From RGIG4576 sp045656705 (lineage in GTDB: Bacteria > Bacteroidota > Bacteroidia > Bacteroidales > Muribaculaceae): 14,181 nucleotides of DNA. The notes below the pieces were generated by a model. That model made no database searches. It was not told the origin of the DNA and saw only the letters and a program-made list of their open reading frames with translations. Position numbers and translations under genes: made by a program. This document shows positions 1 to 7,814 of this stretch, one piece after another (positions within the stretch are counted from its first letter, which is position 1; every line of letters starts with the position of its first letter). The DNA lies in contig JAZORR010000046.1 in the NCBI GenBank assembly GCA_045656705.1, positions 1-14,181 of the forward strand. Reading direction: 5' to 3'.

Positions 1-103
1 AGTGTCTTCTATGGCAATGTATCCTTCAGTAGCAGGTAACGGTGAAAAGATTTCTTTCGTTACTCCTGCAGGTGAATTGTTCATTATGAATGTTAACAAA
101 TAA
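1..103 (+). CDS. C-terminal end of a PD40/TolB-like propeller protein (5' truncated)
   Basis: An open frame with codons starting at base 2 enters from the left edge and ends with TAA at 101-103, followed at once by an in-frame TAG, a tandem stop. The 33 visible residues include the stretch YPSVAGNGEKISFV and end in ELFIMNVNK. This pattern (P-S, then an N-G-x-K-I-x-F-V strand, then a G-x-L-x-x-M-N strand) resembles one blade of TolB/WD40-like PD40 beta-propellers. The stop lies only 15 bases before the amidase start, so the two genes are probably co-transcribed. The rest of the protein, its length and any signal peptide lie outside the window. The family call rests on one blade and is an inference; that a coding frame ends here is well supported by the frame, the double stop and the spacing. 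Confidence 0.6.
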   Translation, partial: VSSMAMYPSVAGNGEKISFVTPAGELFIMNVNK

Positions 104-105
104 TA

Positions 106-111
106 GGGAGG
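106..111 (+). promoter_or_regulatory. Strong Shine-Dalgarno sequence before the amidase gene
   Basis: GGGAGG lies seven bases before the ATG at 119 and contains GGAGG, an exact match to the core complement of the 16S anti-SD. The other starts in the window (9662, 12179, 7815, 6409) have A-rich leaders without such a motif, as is usual in Bacteroidetes. It supports 119 as the true start. Confidence 0.7.
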
Positions 112-118
112 ATAAGAT

Positions 119-3100
119 ATGAAACTAAGAAAATTATTCGCAACAGCTGCTATGGCTCTTTGCGTAGGTGCAAGTGCATACGCAGTAAACCCTGATGAAG
201 TACGTATCTACATCAATCCAGGCCACGGTTCTTGGGGACCTAACAACCGCCACATGGCTACTATCGGTCACGAATCTATCAGCTCAGAAAATCCTGATAC
301 TACCGACTTCTACGAATCAAACACTAACCTTTATAAAGGTCTTGAAATGCTTGAAAGACTTATCTCTTATGGTATGCCTTTCGATCGCACTAAGAACCAA
401 ACTAACGATAATCCAAATCGTGTAGGTGCGGCTCTCGACTTGACTCAAAATGTGGTAATGAGCCGCGTGAAGAGTGGTCCTTACCCTTATGAAACTATCA
501 ACGGTGTAAATCCAGACCAAAACAACGATTTCAACCGTACTCTTTCTACCATCGCTGCCGAAGTAGATGCTAACGACTTTGATATGTTCGTTTCTATCCA
601 CTCAAATGCAGCTTCTGAAGGTAACACTACTAACTATTTGTATTTCGCTTGGGACAACAAGCACATCAATTCAAGTGGTCAACCTAAAGATGAAATCGGT
701 ACTCAAATCAGAGACCTAAGTATCGCAATGGCTGAAAAGGGTTGGAACCAACGCATTCTTGACCGTCACACTCAATGGTCGCACTACGACTGCCTTGTAG
801 GTCAAGGTACAGTGAAGATTGGTCAACAAAACCTTGGCGTTCTTAACCACACAGTTCCTGGTTACCTTGTTGAAGGTTACTTCCACACTTACCAACCTTC
901 TCGTCACCGTTATATGAACTTCGATATGTGTCGTCTTGAAGGTCTTGACTACGCTCGTGGCGTGGCTGACTACTTCGGTTGGACTAAAGAAAACACAGGT
1001 GACATTTGTGGTGTTGTTCGCGACAAGCACACTAAGTTCTCTCACTCTCTTTACAATCCTAAGGCTGGTACTTACGATGTTTACAAACCTCTTAATGGTG
1101 CTACTGTAACCCTTAAGAAAGATGGTGCAGAAGTAGCTACTTATACTACCGACGTTAACTACAATGGTATTTTCGCTTTCCGTAACTTGGAACCAGGTGA
1201 ATACACTATCGAATTCGCACACCCAGATTACAAGGCTGATTCAGTTTGGACTTCTGATAAGGCTACTGAAGAAGTGGCTAATGCTATCAAGGTTACTGTG
1301 AAGGCTGCAGGTACTATCTATCCTACTGCATTCCTTGAAGATGTTAACTATGTGGCTCCTACTGTAGTTTACGAAAACTATCCTGACTCAACTGCAGGCA
1401 AGGCTGCTTACATCTTGAAGACTAAGTACAATATGTATGACAATGGTACTTGCACAGGTTTGGCTTCAGTGCTTGAAGGCAAGACAGTGCGTCGTACTAT
1501 CCTTCGCAACCAAAAACTTTACATCCTTGCTCTTGATGCTAACAATAAGGGTGAAGTTTACATCTACGATACTGCAAAGGATGCTCTTCTAAAGACTCTT
1601 ACTGCAACAACTGCTGTAGGTGATATTCTTCCTCTTTCTGATATCGCTCTTACTGCTGAAGGCGTACTTGTAGGTATCAACAAGTGTAATCAAGCTTATA
1701 ATGGTACTAACGAAGTAACTGCTTATAAGTGGGCTAATGGTGAAGACAAACTTCCTGAAGGTGATGCTCAAATCTGGTGGACTAACAACTTCGGTGGTAA
1801 CTACAACAATGCTTACGCTGGTGAATCAATGATTTACATTGGTACTCTTGAAGATGGTAAGCTTATCTACACTGCTACAACTACCGGTAGTTCTCGTGCT
1901 ACTCGTCTTGTAATTGCAGCTATTGCTGACGGTGCATACCTTGGCTATATGCGCAACAATCAAGATGGTACTTACCTCGCAACTACTTACCTTGGTGACA
2001 CATTCAACATGACTCTATCACCAAATGCTGATGATAAGGTTATCTTCGATTCTGAAAAGATTCTTCCTTTCGAAATCCAACTTGCAGCTGCTGATACTGC
2101 AGTTCCTGCTATCCTTGGTCACATGGCTGAAGGTACAGTAAACGCTAAGGCTAACAATGCTTCTTACTTCAAGTATGCTGGTAAGTCTTTGATGGTGGCT
2201 ACTAATGTAAATGCTGAAGGTCAAACTACAGGCATCAAGATGTTCGACATCACTGAAGGTGTAGATGCTGCTAACGAAATCACTCTTAAGGGTGCTGATA
2301 TCGCCGCTGCTGCTGGTTTTGCTGCTGCTCACGGTGAATTGAAGTTGACTCTAAACGATGTTACTGGTGTTCTTACTAAGGCTGAAATCAATCTAATGGT
2401 TGTAAATAGCGAAAAGGTAGTTAAGTTCACTCAAACTCCTCCTGCTGCAACTAATGTAACTCCTGCTACTTCTGGTACTGCTAACCCATTCGCTTATGCT
2501 CTTTCAAGCGAAGTTGTTGAAGGTACTTTGAAGGTTAACTACACATTGAATGCTAACGCTACTGCTGTTGCTATCAATGTACTAAATGCTAACGAAGAAG
2601 TGGTAGCAACTGCTGCTGGTGAAACTGCTAAGGGTGCTCACACTGCTACAATCGCTCTTGCTGACCTTGCTTATGGCGATTACACTTGGGAAGTTGTAGT
2701 AGATGGTGCTGAAAAGGCTAAGATGGAAACATTCTTCTCTACTCAATTCTATCACCCACGCGCTGTCGATGTTGACAACAACTTCGAAAGCCCTGCATTC
2801 GGTCATGTATACATCACTGAAGGTATGAGCACTAATAAAGTAGCTTACTATCCAGCTACTCGTGGTGGTGTAGGTCTATACATCTTCGACCCTCAAATGA
2901 ATGGTGTGAAGAACGAAAAGACTGGCAACTATGCATTCATGAGCGACTTGACTTACACATTCATCTCTTACGGTGCTGACCTTGCTCGCGTTCGCGTGGC
3001 TGAAGACGGTCGTATCTTCGTAACTCGTTGTAACAACGCTGGTGACTACATCTTGTATGCACCAAGTCATGAAGACCTTGTTAAGAACAACCAATTCCAC

Positions 3101-3940
3101 TCACTTCTTGCTGGTGGTTCTCTTGATGCTGAAACTTATCTATACAACACTGCTGATGGCTTCCTTGCTGGTCCTAACGTTGGTTTCGACGTGAAGGGTG
3201 CTGGTGAAGACTTGAAGTTGGCTACAGTGATTGCTGATGCTAAGGTATGGGCATTCAACGCTTCTGGTTCTCGCGTAGACGAATATGCTCTTGGTACTGC
3301 TGAAGTGCTTCCTACTCCAACTATGATCCCTGCTCTTTCTGGTTACACTATCGCTCCTCAAGTTACAAACGTAGAATACGATAGCCATGGTGGTATGTGG
3401 TATTGCCAATACAGAGGTACTCCATCTAATACTGAACCTGCCTTGATTTATGTTGATGCTAATGGCGAACAACGCTACTTCGAAGGTGTTGGCGGTATGG
3501 TACGCGGTGGTGGTGGTATCCGTCTATCTCCAGACGAAACACAAATCGCTATCGCAACTTCTAAGAGTACATTCTCTATCTACGATCTTGAATACTTGGA
3601 AGATGGTGGCGTAGAACTTGTAGAAAGAACTCGCATTACTCACGGTATCGGTACTAACTGTTACGATATTGCTTGGGACTTGGCTGGCAACATCTACATC
3701 TGTGGTAACTCAGGTGAATGGATGAAGGCATTCGCACTTCCTCGCACTGAACCTGCTACTACTAAGGCTGCAAGCAAGTATGCATTTACTATCGACGATC
3801 CAACTGTAATCGAACGCGTTGACGCTGATGAAAATGCTCCTGTAGAATACTACAACTTGCAAGGTGTGAAGGTAGAAAACCCATCAAATGGTATCTTCAT
3901 CAAGAAGCAAGGTAAGAAGGCTACAAAGGTGGTTCTTTAA
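119..3940 (+). CDS. Exported multidomain N-acetylmuramoyl-L-alanine amidase (Amidase_3 type)
   Basis: The predicted product is a 1273-residue exported zinc amidase that would cut the bond between MurNAc and the stem peptide of peptidoglycan. Residues 1-22 form a signal peptide ending AYA. Residues 28 to about 290 carry the Amidase_3 pattern: INPGHGSWG with His36, Glu66 in ESNTN, His161 in FVSIHSNAA (the three expected zinc ligands), and Glu252 in YLVEGYF as the catalytic acid. Residues 295-410 look like a carboxypeptidase-regulatory/transthyretin-like domain (GDICGVVRDK, then NGIFAFRNLEPGEYTIEF near 349). Two beta-rich, propeller-like regions follow (about 410-790 and 870-1225), separated by an Ig/FlgD-like segment (about 812-862). 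Residues 1244-1273 (YYNLQGVKV, then NGIFIKKQGKKATKVVL) resemble a type IX secretion or surface-sorting tail. The gene is much longer than a plain amidase. Its codon use is strongly biased to GCT, ACT, GGT and CTT, suggesting high expression. The amidase call is firm; the other domain names are by eye. Confidence 0.82.
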   Translation: MKLRKLFATAAMALCVGASAYAVNPDEVRIYINPGHGSWGPNNRHMATIGHESISSENPDTTDFYESNTNLYKGLEMLERLISYGMPFDRTKNQTNDNPNRVGAALDLTQNVVMSRVKSGPYPYETINGVNPDQNNDFNRTLSTIAAEVDANDFDMFVSIHSNAASEGNTTNYLYFAWDNKHINSSGQPKDEIGTQIRDLSIAMAEKGWNQRILDRHTQWSHYDCLVGQGTVKIGQQNLGVLNHTVPGYLVEGYFHTYQPSRHRYMNFDMCRLEGLDYARGVADYFGWTKENTGDICGVVRDKHTKFSHSLYNPKAGTYDVYKPLNGATVTLKKDGAEVATYTTDVNYNGIFAFRNLEPGEYTIEFAHPDYKADSVWTSDKATEEVANAIKVTVKAAGTIYPTAFLEDVNYVAPTVVYENYPDSTAGKAAYILKTKYNMYDNGTCTGLASVLEGKTVRRTILRNQKLYILALDANNKGEVYIYDTAKDALLKTLTATTAVGDILPLSDIALTAEGVLVGINKCNQAYNGTNEVTAYKWANGEDKLPEGDAQIWWTNNFGGNYNNAYAGESMIYIGTLEDGKLIYTATTTGSSRATRLVIAAIADGAYLGYMRNNQDGTYLATTYLGDTFNMTLSPNADDKVIFDSEKILPFEIQLAAADTAVPAILGHMAEGTVNAKANNASYFKYAGKSLMVATNVNAEGQTTGIKMFDITEGVDAANEITLKGADIAAAAGFAAAHGELKLTLNDVTGVLTKAEINLMVVNSEKVVKFTQTPPAATNVTPATSGTANPFAYALSSEVVEGTLKVNYTLNANATAVAINVLNANEEVVATAAGETAKGAHTATIALADLAYGDYTWEVVVDGAEKAKMETFFSTQFYHPRAVDVDNNFESPAFGHVYITEGMSTNKVAYYPATRGGVGLYIFDPQMNGVKNEKTGNYAFMSDLTYTFISYGADLARVRVAEDGRIFVTRCNNAGDYILYAPSHEDLVKNNQFHSLLAGGSLDAETYLYNTADGFLAGPNVGFDVKGAGEDLKLATVIADAKVWAFNASGSRVDEYALGTAEVLPTPTMIPALSGYTIAPQVTNVEYDSHGGMWYCQYRGTPSNTEPALIYVDANGEQRYFEGVGGMVRGGGGIRLSPDETQIAIATSKSTFSIYDLEYLEDGGVELVERTRITHGIGTNCYDIAWDLAGNIYICGNSGEWMKAFALPRTEPATTKAASKYAFTIDDPTVIERVDADENAPVEYYNLQGVKVENPSNGIFIKKQGKKATKVVL

Positions 3941-3953
3941 TCCTCAAAAATAG

Positions 3954-3987
3954 CTTATAGCGATTATAAGTTTATAGTCGCTATAAG
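3954..3987 (+). terminator. Hairpin after the amidase gene
   Basis: CTTATAGCGATTATAA (3954-3969) pairs with TTATAGTCGCTATAAG (3972-3987) over up to 16 positions with one G-U pair. The formal loop is only two bases, so the top of the stem probably opens. No strong T-run follows. It sits 13 bases after the amidase stop, so it may protect the mRNA 3' end or assist the next hairpin. Only the inverted repeat is seen directly; the role is inferred. Confidence 0.45.
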
Positions 3988-3995
3988 TTTCCAAC

Positions 3996-4031
3996 AAAAT
4001 AGGCTCGGCGAAAAATCGTCGAGCCTATTTT
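3996..4031. terminator. Bidirectional rho-independent terminator
   Basis: AAAATAGGCTCGGCG (3996-4010) and CGTCGAGCCTATTTT (4017-4031) form a 15-pair stem with one G-U pair and a six-base loop. T-rich tracts follow on both strands. It lies between the convergent amidase and wbqC-like genes, 55 bases from the first stop and 46 from the second, and can serve both. Confidence 0.85.
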
Positions 4032-4077
4032 CTTTATATATTAAATGATATAATCTTGGAGTATTGGTCAAAATCTT

Positions 4078-4713
4078 TTACTTGATCATCTTTTCTAAAA
4101 TGAAGAGTGCTTCTCGTCCGTTGGTCATAAGAAGATCTAAAATACTTTGATCGGTCTTAAAGCCGTGTCTGTCACGCCACACTTGCCAATACTGTTGGTC
4201 CTTGAGCCAATCAAGATTGTCGGTAGCCGACATTCCCACCTTGCCTCTAAAATCCTCTACGCCGTCACAATCCTCGGGCAATGTGTCAAGATATTCTATA
4301 GAAAGTGGGAGGTCGAGAAAATCTATTACAAGGTCGTTAATGGACTTGTTAAACTCAAGCAACGAAGTGATTTCACGATTTTCGTATATAGCCTTCAAAT
4401 CGTCGGCTATATATTCAAAGAAAGGTGATTTACCAAAAGCCGAAAACACCGCACCCCAATGAGTGCGACGCCAATCACCATGTTCTGATATTTCTAATGT
4501 GTTCACGGCTCCCGTGGCAGGTTTCACAAGAGGAAGCGTAAGTATCTGTTCATCATTTGCCCCTGTCACACGACAATGGTGAGCACACCACGGAGTTTTG
4601 CGTTTCTTCTCCCCTGTGTGCACAATCACCCTATCGCAGGCAAGCATAGCGGCAAAATAGCGCACACTTCCCGCATAGGCAAGGCTGAAAAGTCCTGTGG
4701 AAAAGCGTTTCAT
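4078..4713 (-). CDS. WbqC-family protein
   Basis: This 211-residue protein belongs to the WbqC-like family, found in Bacteroidetes and in some surface-polysaccharide loci; its biochemical role is not settled. The family look comes from the SVRYFAAML segment near residue 17, the HHCRVTGAND / LTLPLVKP pair around 45-65 (the usual nucleic-like 'RI-GANG ... L-IPV' pattern), the hallmark HWGAVFSAFGKSPFFEY near residues 85-101, and SILDLLMTNG near the C-terminus. Length is normal for the family. The ATG at 4713 shares its A with the lepB TGA (TGATG), which favours translational coupling. An in-frame GTG at 4716 is a possible alternative giving one more residue. Transcription should end at the terminator at 3996-4031. 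The lepB-wbqC order is familiar in Bacteroidales, so the pairing itself supports the call. There is no signal peptide, so it is probably cytoplasmic. Confidence 0.82.
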   Translation of the reverse strand: MKRFSTGLFSLAYAGSVRYFAAMLACDRVIVHTGEKKRKTPWCAHHCRVTGANDEQILTLPLVKPATGAVNTLEISEHGDWRRTHWGAVFSAFGKSPFFEYIADDLKAIYENREITSLLEFNKSINDLVIDFLDLPLSIEYLDTLPEDCDGVEDFRGKVGMSATDNLDWLKDQQYWQVWRDRHGFKTDQSILDLLMTNGREALFILEKMIK

Positions 4714-6191
4714 CACTTGTCGGGGTTAGCGTCGGCAAATATTCTATTCCAACGAATACCACCATCAAACAATGACTTATCTTTATCGAATGATATTATC
4801 ACAAACATTGGAGTACCCACAACATGGTCTTCAGGCACAAAGCCCCAATATCGTGAATCGGCAGAATTGTCGCGATTATCGCCCATCATCCAGTAGTAAT
4901 CCATCTTGAATGTGTATTCAGTGGTTTCGGTGCCATTGATGAAAATCTTACCATCACGCACTGCGAGGTCGTTGCCTTCATAGTTTTTGATACAACGCTC
5001 ATAGATAGGAAGATTTTCAGGAGTAAGAGTGATAGATTCACCCTTTGCAGGAATCCATATTTCGCCATAGTTGGCACGAGTCCAACCATAATTGTGAGTA
5101 ATCGGATACACATTTGTTTGGTCCATAGCAGGCACTTTAATCACCGCCTTCACCCAAGGCATAGCCTCCACCTTATCTCTCATAGCATTGGTGAGCGGAC
5201 AAGTGTATACAGGATTTACTGTGCCATCTTCATTCACTTTCAAGCCGATACTTGCAGCACTAAGCACAGCCTCTTGAGTGTCGATAGAAATATATCCTCT
5301 ATCGTCGGCACTTACGCCCAAATCATCCCACATAGATTGTGTGAAATGAGTGCCATCGGTTTGGATATAATAGTTGTATTGTACATCTTTAGGATCGGCA
5401 ATAGGCTCGCCATTGATATACACCACATCGTTCACTATTTTAAGAGTTTCACCCGGAAGAGCGATACAACGCTTCACATAGTTTTCGCGACGGTCTACCG
5501 GACGATATACTACATCACCAAATTCACCTTTATTGCGAAGAATAGTTTCGCGACCACCTGGCACAAGAGAGCATAGTGTATAATAGTCGGGATTTGACAC
5601 CTTAAGAGTCACTGTGTCGCCTGCTGGGAAATTAAATACCACAATATCGTTACGCTCCACCTTGCGCACACCCTTCAATCGGTGATAATCCCATTGAGGA
5701 TATTCAATATATGATTTGCAATCAAGATATGGGATAGTGTGTTGAGCAAGAGGAAAGTGTAGAGGGGTATTAGGCACACGAGGACCATACACCATCTTAT
5801 TTACCCACAGATAATCGCCTACAAGCAGAGTTTTCTCAAGCGACGAAGATGGAATTTGATAATTTTGCCCTACAAAAAGGAAGATGAAATACACCAAAAT
5901 AAGGGCATACACGATAGCATCTACCCAACTCATCACGGTACGCACCAAAGCGTTTTTGGTGTGCTTCCACCAAGTCCAGGGTATAAATTGAGTAAGATAG
6001 ATATCGACAAGCAAAAACCAAAACAAACTTACCCACCAAGAGCCAAGCCATGCCACCCATGCAAAAAATATTACCGATACCACAGCAAAGCGTATCCAAC
6101 GTGTTTTGGCTACTCTTGCCAAACGTTCTTTCAACGAACCTGTTTGACGCACATCTTTAGTTTCCTTATTTTGATTCTTATTATTGCTCAT
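4713..6191 (-). CDS. lepB: Signal peptidase I
   Basis: This membrane-bound serine protease removes signal peptides from proteins exported by Sec or Tat. The N-terminus is cytosolic and basic, followed by hydrophobic segments at about 34-72 and 90-108. Box B reads QIPSSSLEKTL with Ser117 as the predicted nucleophile; the usual Met after it is Leu. The general-base lysine is Lys240 in NYVKRCIALPGE. Box E is MMGDNRDNSADSRYWG at about 435-450. Between the Lys box and box E lie almost 200 residues, far more than in E. coli LepB outside its own insert; long insertions here are usual in Bacteroidales. The total of 492 residues is therefore ordinary for the group. It starts a minus-strand pair with the WbqC-like gene, overlapping it by one base. 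The upstream neighbour is a divergent gene, not dapB, which often precedes lepB in Bacteroides. A promoter-like box lies at 6217-6224. Confidence 0.96.
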   Translation of the reverse strand: MSNNKNQNKETKDVRQTGSLKERLARVAKTRWIRFAVVSVIFFAWVAWLGSWWVSLFWFLLVDIYLTQFIPWTWWKHTKNALVRTVMSWVDAIVYALILVYFIFLFVGQNYQIPSSSLEKTLLVGDYLWVNKMVYGPRVPNTPLHFPLAQHTIPYLDCKSYIEYPQWDYHRLKGVRKVERNDIVVFNFPAGDTVTLKVSNPDYYTLCSLVPGGRETILRNKGEFGDVVYRPVDRRENYVKRCIALPGETLKIVNDVVYINGEPIADPKDVQYNYYIQTDGTHFTQSMWDDLGVSADDRGYISIDTQEAVLSAASIGLKVNEDGTVNPVYTCPLTNAMRDKVEAMPWVKAVIKVPAMDQTNVYPITHNYGWTRANYGEIWIPAKGESITLTPENLPIYERCIKNYEGNDLAVRDGKIFINGTETTEYTFKMDYYWMMGDNRDNSADSRYWGFVPEDHVVGTPMFVIISFDKDKSLFDGGIRWNRIFADANPDK

Positions 6192-6216
6192 ATATATTTC
6201 ATCTTTAAATTCAATG

Positions 6217-6224
6217 CAAAGATA
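6217..6224 (-). promoter_or_regulatory. Bacteroidetes -7 box for lepB
   Basis: On the minus strand TATCTTTG matches TAnnTTTG exactly. It lies 25 bases before the lepB start, leaving a leader of roughly 20 bases. No clear TTTG stands in the -33 position, only a T-rich GTTTCTTTT, so the match is one-sided. Confidence 0.55.
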
Positions 6225-6319
6225 ATCCGATTTTCACATAAAAAGAAACCACACAACATATTTTATAAAAAAAGCCCATTTTATCGCATTTTTTGTGGAA
6301 ATATGGGCACGAAACTACA

Positions 6320-6340
6320 TTTGCGTACTTTTTGCGTACT
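6320..6340. repeat. Two direct copies of TTTGCGTACT, 11-base period
   Basis: The decamer TTTGCGTACT occurs at 6320-6329 and again at 6331-6340, with one T between. The period of 11 is close to one helical turn, and the pair ends seven bases before the CTTG that could be the -33 element of the downstream gene. The geometry suits a tandem operator, but no regulator is known and this is inference. Confidence 0.4.
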
Positions 6341-6346
6341 ATTTTT

Positions 6347-6379
6347 CTTGTATTTTAGTGTTTTCATCTATTAAATTTG
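6347..6379 (+). promoter_or_regulatory. Bacteroidetes-type promoter for the triple-repeat protein operon
   Basis: TAAATTTG at 6372-6379 matches the -7 consensus TAnnTTTG exactly. CTTG at 6347-6350, 21 bases before it, can serve as the -33 element (consensus TTTG). Transcription would start near 6386, about 23 bases before the ATG at 6409. This also argues against the longer frame starting at 6295. Confidence 0.6.
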
Positions 6380-6408
6380 CAGAAAATAACATCAAAAGAT
6401 TATGTTTT

Positions 6409-7782
6409 ATGAAAGCAAAAGTATTTTTTCTGATAGTGGCAAGTGCACTGTTTTGTTTGCCTATGATGGCAGACGACATATACTATAACTATAAGAAATC
6501 TGCAAAATCTGCTCCCAACAACGAAGTCGTGAATGCGAGCAATATTTCTCCCGAAGAATTCCAAAAAAGATTGAGAGAATTTACAGAAGAGTCGCAAGCA
6601 CTTATGTTATCGAATATTGAAGAAAATTCTACTATGGACAAACTCATACGCAAAAAATGGTATGAGTTCAACCCTCTGTCGATGCAACTAAGCGCTAACT
6701 ATTACACTTTTTATACTACCTCTTATCGCATAATTGTGGGTATCGACGAGAATGGTAATGTATCTGAACGAATGCAGAAATATTACTTATCTAATAAATA
6801 TGAAGCATCGTTTGATAGCACTAAGGTGGGTGTGGCCAATAAAGGTAAGTATATAGTGGTGCAAGGTAAGGACAATCCTACCCGTGCCACATGCCTCAAC
6901 ATAGGATCTATTTCTGATAGCGAAATGAACACTATCGAGGAAATAGGCGATAGCAAACTACAGAAGTTCTACATTGCCGACGCCGACGATTTGGCCGAAA
7001 CCAAAGATATGCTGCCAAGCGAAATGCTATTGAATAAGACTTGGCTACAAGTGGACGAAAACTCTAATGCTCCTACTCGATATGAATATCATTTCCAATC
7101 GGATGGATATATGGAAAAATGTGTAATGGGCGAAAACCGACGCACAGATTTCCCTTATTGGCTCATCGGCGAATATTATTTCAGCAACGAACCCGATACC
7201 ACATTTATATATTCAAAAAAGGAAATATTGAATTCGGGTAAGTATTTGGTGCATCAAATTAAAGAAAATGGAGTGAAGTATCTCCACACCTACGAAGTGA
7301 AATCTATTGCTCCCGACACAATGCTACTCAAGTGTGTGCACCCAGCCGATGGTGAGAATATGAAACTTGTATCTGTAGCCAAACATGCTGCCGACACCAC
7401 TTCGGTACTCGACAAACTTGTGGGTAAGCAATGGCGTAGACAACAAGATCGCTACGACCGAGTAACGCAATATCGCACATCATATAGTGGTGCAAAGTAT
7501 TTCACCGAAAATCAGTATGTGGGACCTTGGATAAAGACTGCCGACAATAATTATATAGGCAAAGATGAATTTATCTATCACGATTTCTATCTATCTGATA
7601 TCAAAATCGATAGATTTGTATTTGAAAACACCAAAAAGAAAATACAAAACGGTAGATACATCATATCCTCTTGCAACGGCAATATATGGGCTGGTAATCT
7701 GGAAATCCTTTACATTTCGGAAAGAATGCTCGTATTGGGAACAATAAACGGACGACATACCTATACCTATATTTGTGACTAA
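6409..7782 (+). CDS. Exported protein with three lipocalin-like internal repeats, function unknown
   Basis: I do not recognise a named family. The 457-residue product starts at ATG 6409, which places a signal peptide at once (MKAKVFFLIVASALFCLPMMA, residues 1-21); the in-frame ATG at 6295 would bury it and overlap the promoter. Residues 48-66 form a short helical-looking segment (EEFQKRLREFTEESQALM) also found in the protein at 12980-13762. The rest holds three repeats of 100-120 residues, at about 76-175, 203-310 and 333-450. Each opens with a DKLIRKKW / EMLLNKTW / DKLVGKQW signature. Each later has a YYLSN / YYFSN / FYLSD strand, then an aromatic strand, then KGKYIV / SGKYLV / NGRYII. This layout resembles small lipocalin-like barrels that open with L-x-G-x-W, but that is inference. 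No lipoprotein cysteine is seen, so it is probably periplasmic. The barrel gene follows after 32 bases, suggesting an operon. Confidence 0.75.
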   Translation: MKAKVFFLIVASALFCLPMMADDIYYNYKKSAKSAPNNEVVNASNISPEEFQKRLREFTEESQALMLSNIEENSTMDKLIRKKWYEFNPLSMQLSANYYTFYTTSYRIIVGIDENGNVSERMQKYYLSNKYEASFDSTKVGVANKGKYIVVQGKDNPTRATCLNIGSISDSEMNTIEEIGDSKLQKFYIADADDLAETKDMLPSEMLLNKTWLQVDENSNAPTRYEYHFQSDGYMEKCVMGENRRTDFPYWLIGEYYFSNEPDTTFIYSKKEILNSGKYLVHQIKENGVKYLHTYEVKSIAPDTMLLKCVHPADGENMKLVSVAKHAADTTSVLDKLVGKQWRRQQDRYDRVTQYRTSYSGAKYFTENQYVGPWIKTADNNYIGKDEFIYHDFYLSDIKIDRFVFENTKKKIQNGRYIISSCNGNIWAGNLEILYISERMLVLGTINGRHTYTYICD

Positions 7783-7814
7783 AAACATTAGAAACCATAT
7801 AAAAACTTAGAATT

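Noticed and set aside
716..1222. A 168-codon open frame on the minus strand inside the amidase gene
   Set aside because: It is antisense to a gene with strongly biased codons, which leaves long stop-free shadows. The translation has no domain, signal peptide or sensible composition.
4714..4716. GTG start for the WbqC-like protein
   Set aside because: The ATG immediately next to it (4713) is a better start and gives the usual TGATG overlap. The GTG adds only one residue, so it cannot be fully excluded.
5094..5576. A 160-codon plus-strand open frame inside lepB
   Set aside because: It is a shadow of the lepB reading frame, His- and Ile-rich without pattern, with no start signal.
5856..6374. 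A 172-codon plus-strand open frame across the lepB start and the divergent promoter region
   Set aside because: It overlaps the conserved N-terminal part of lepB and both predicted promoters; the Lys/Phe-rich end only reflects AT-rich intergenic DNA.
6295..6408. N-terminal extension of the triple-repeat protein from ATG 6295
   Set aside because: The signal peptide begins exactly at ATG 6409, and a consensus -7 box lies at 6372-6379 inside the extension.
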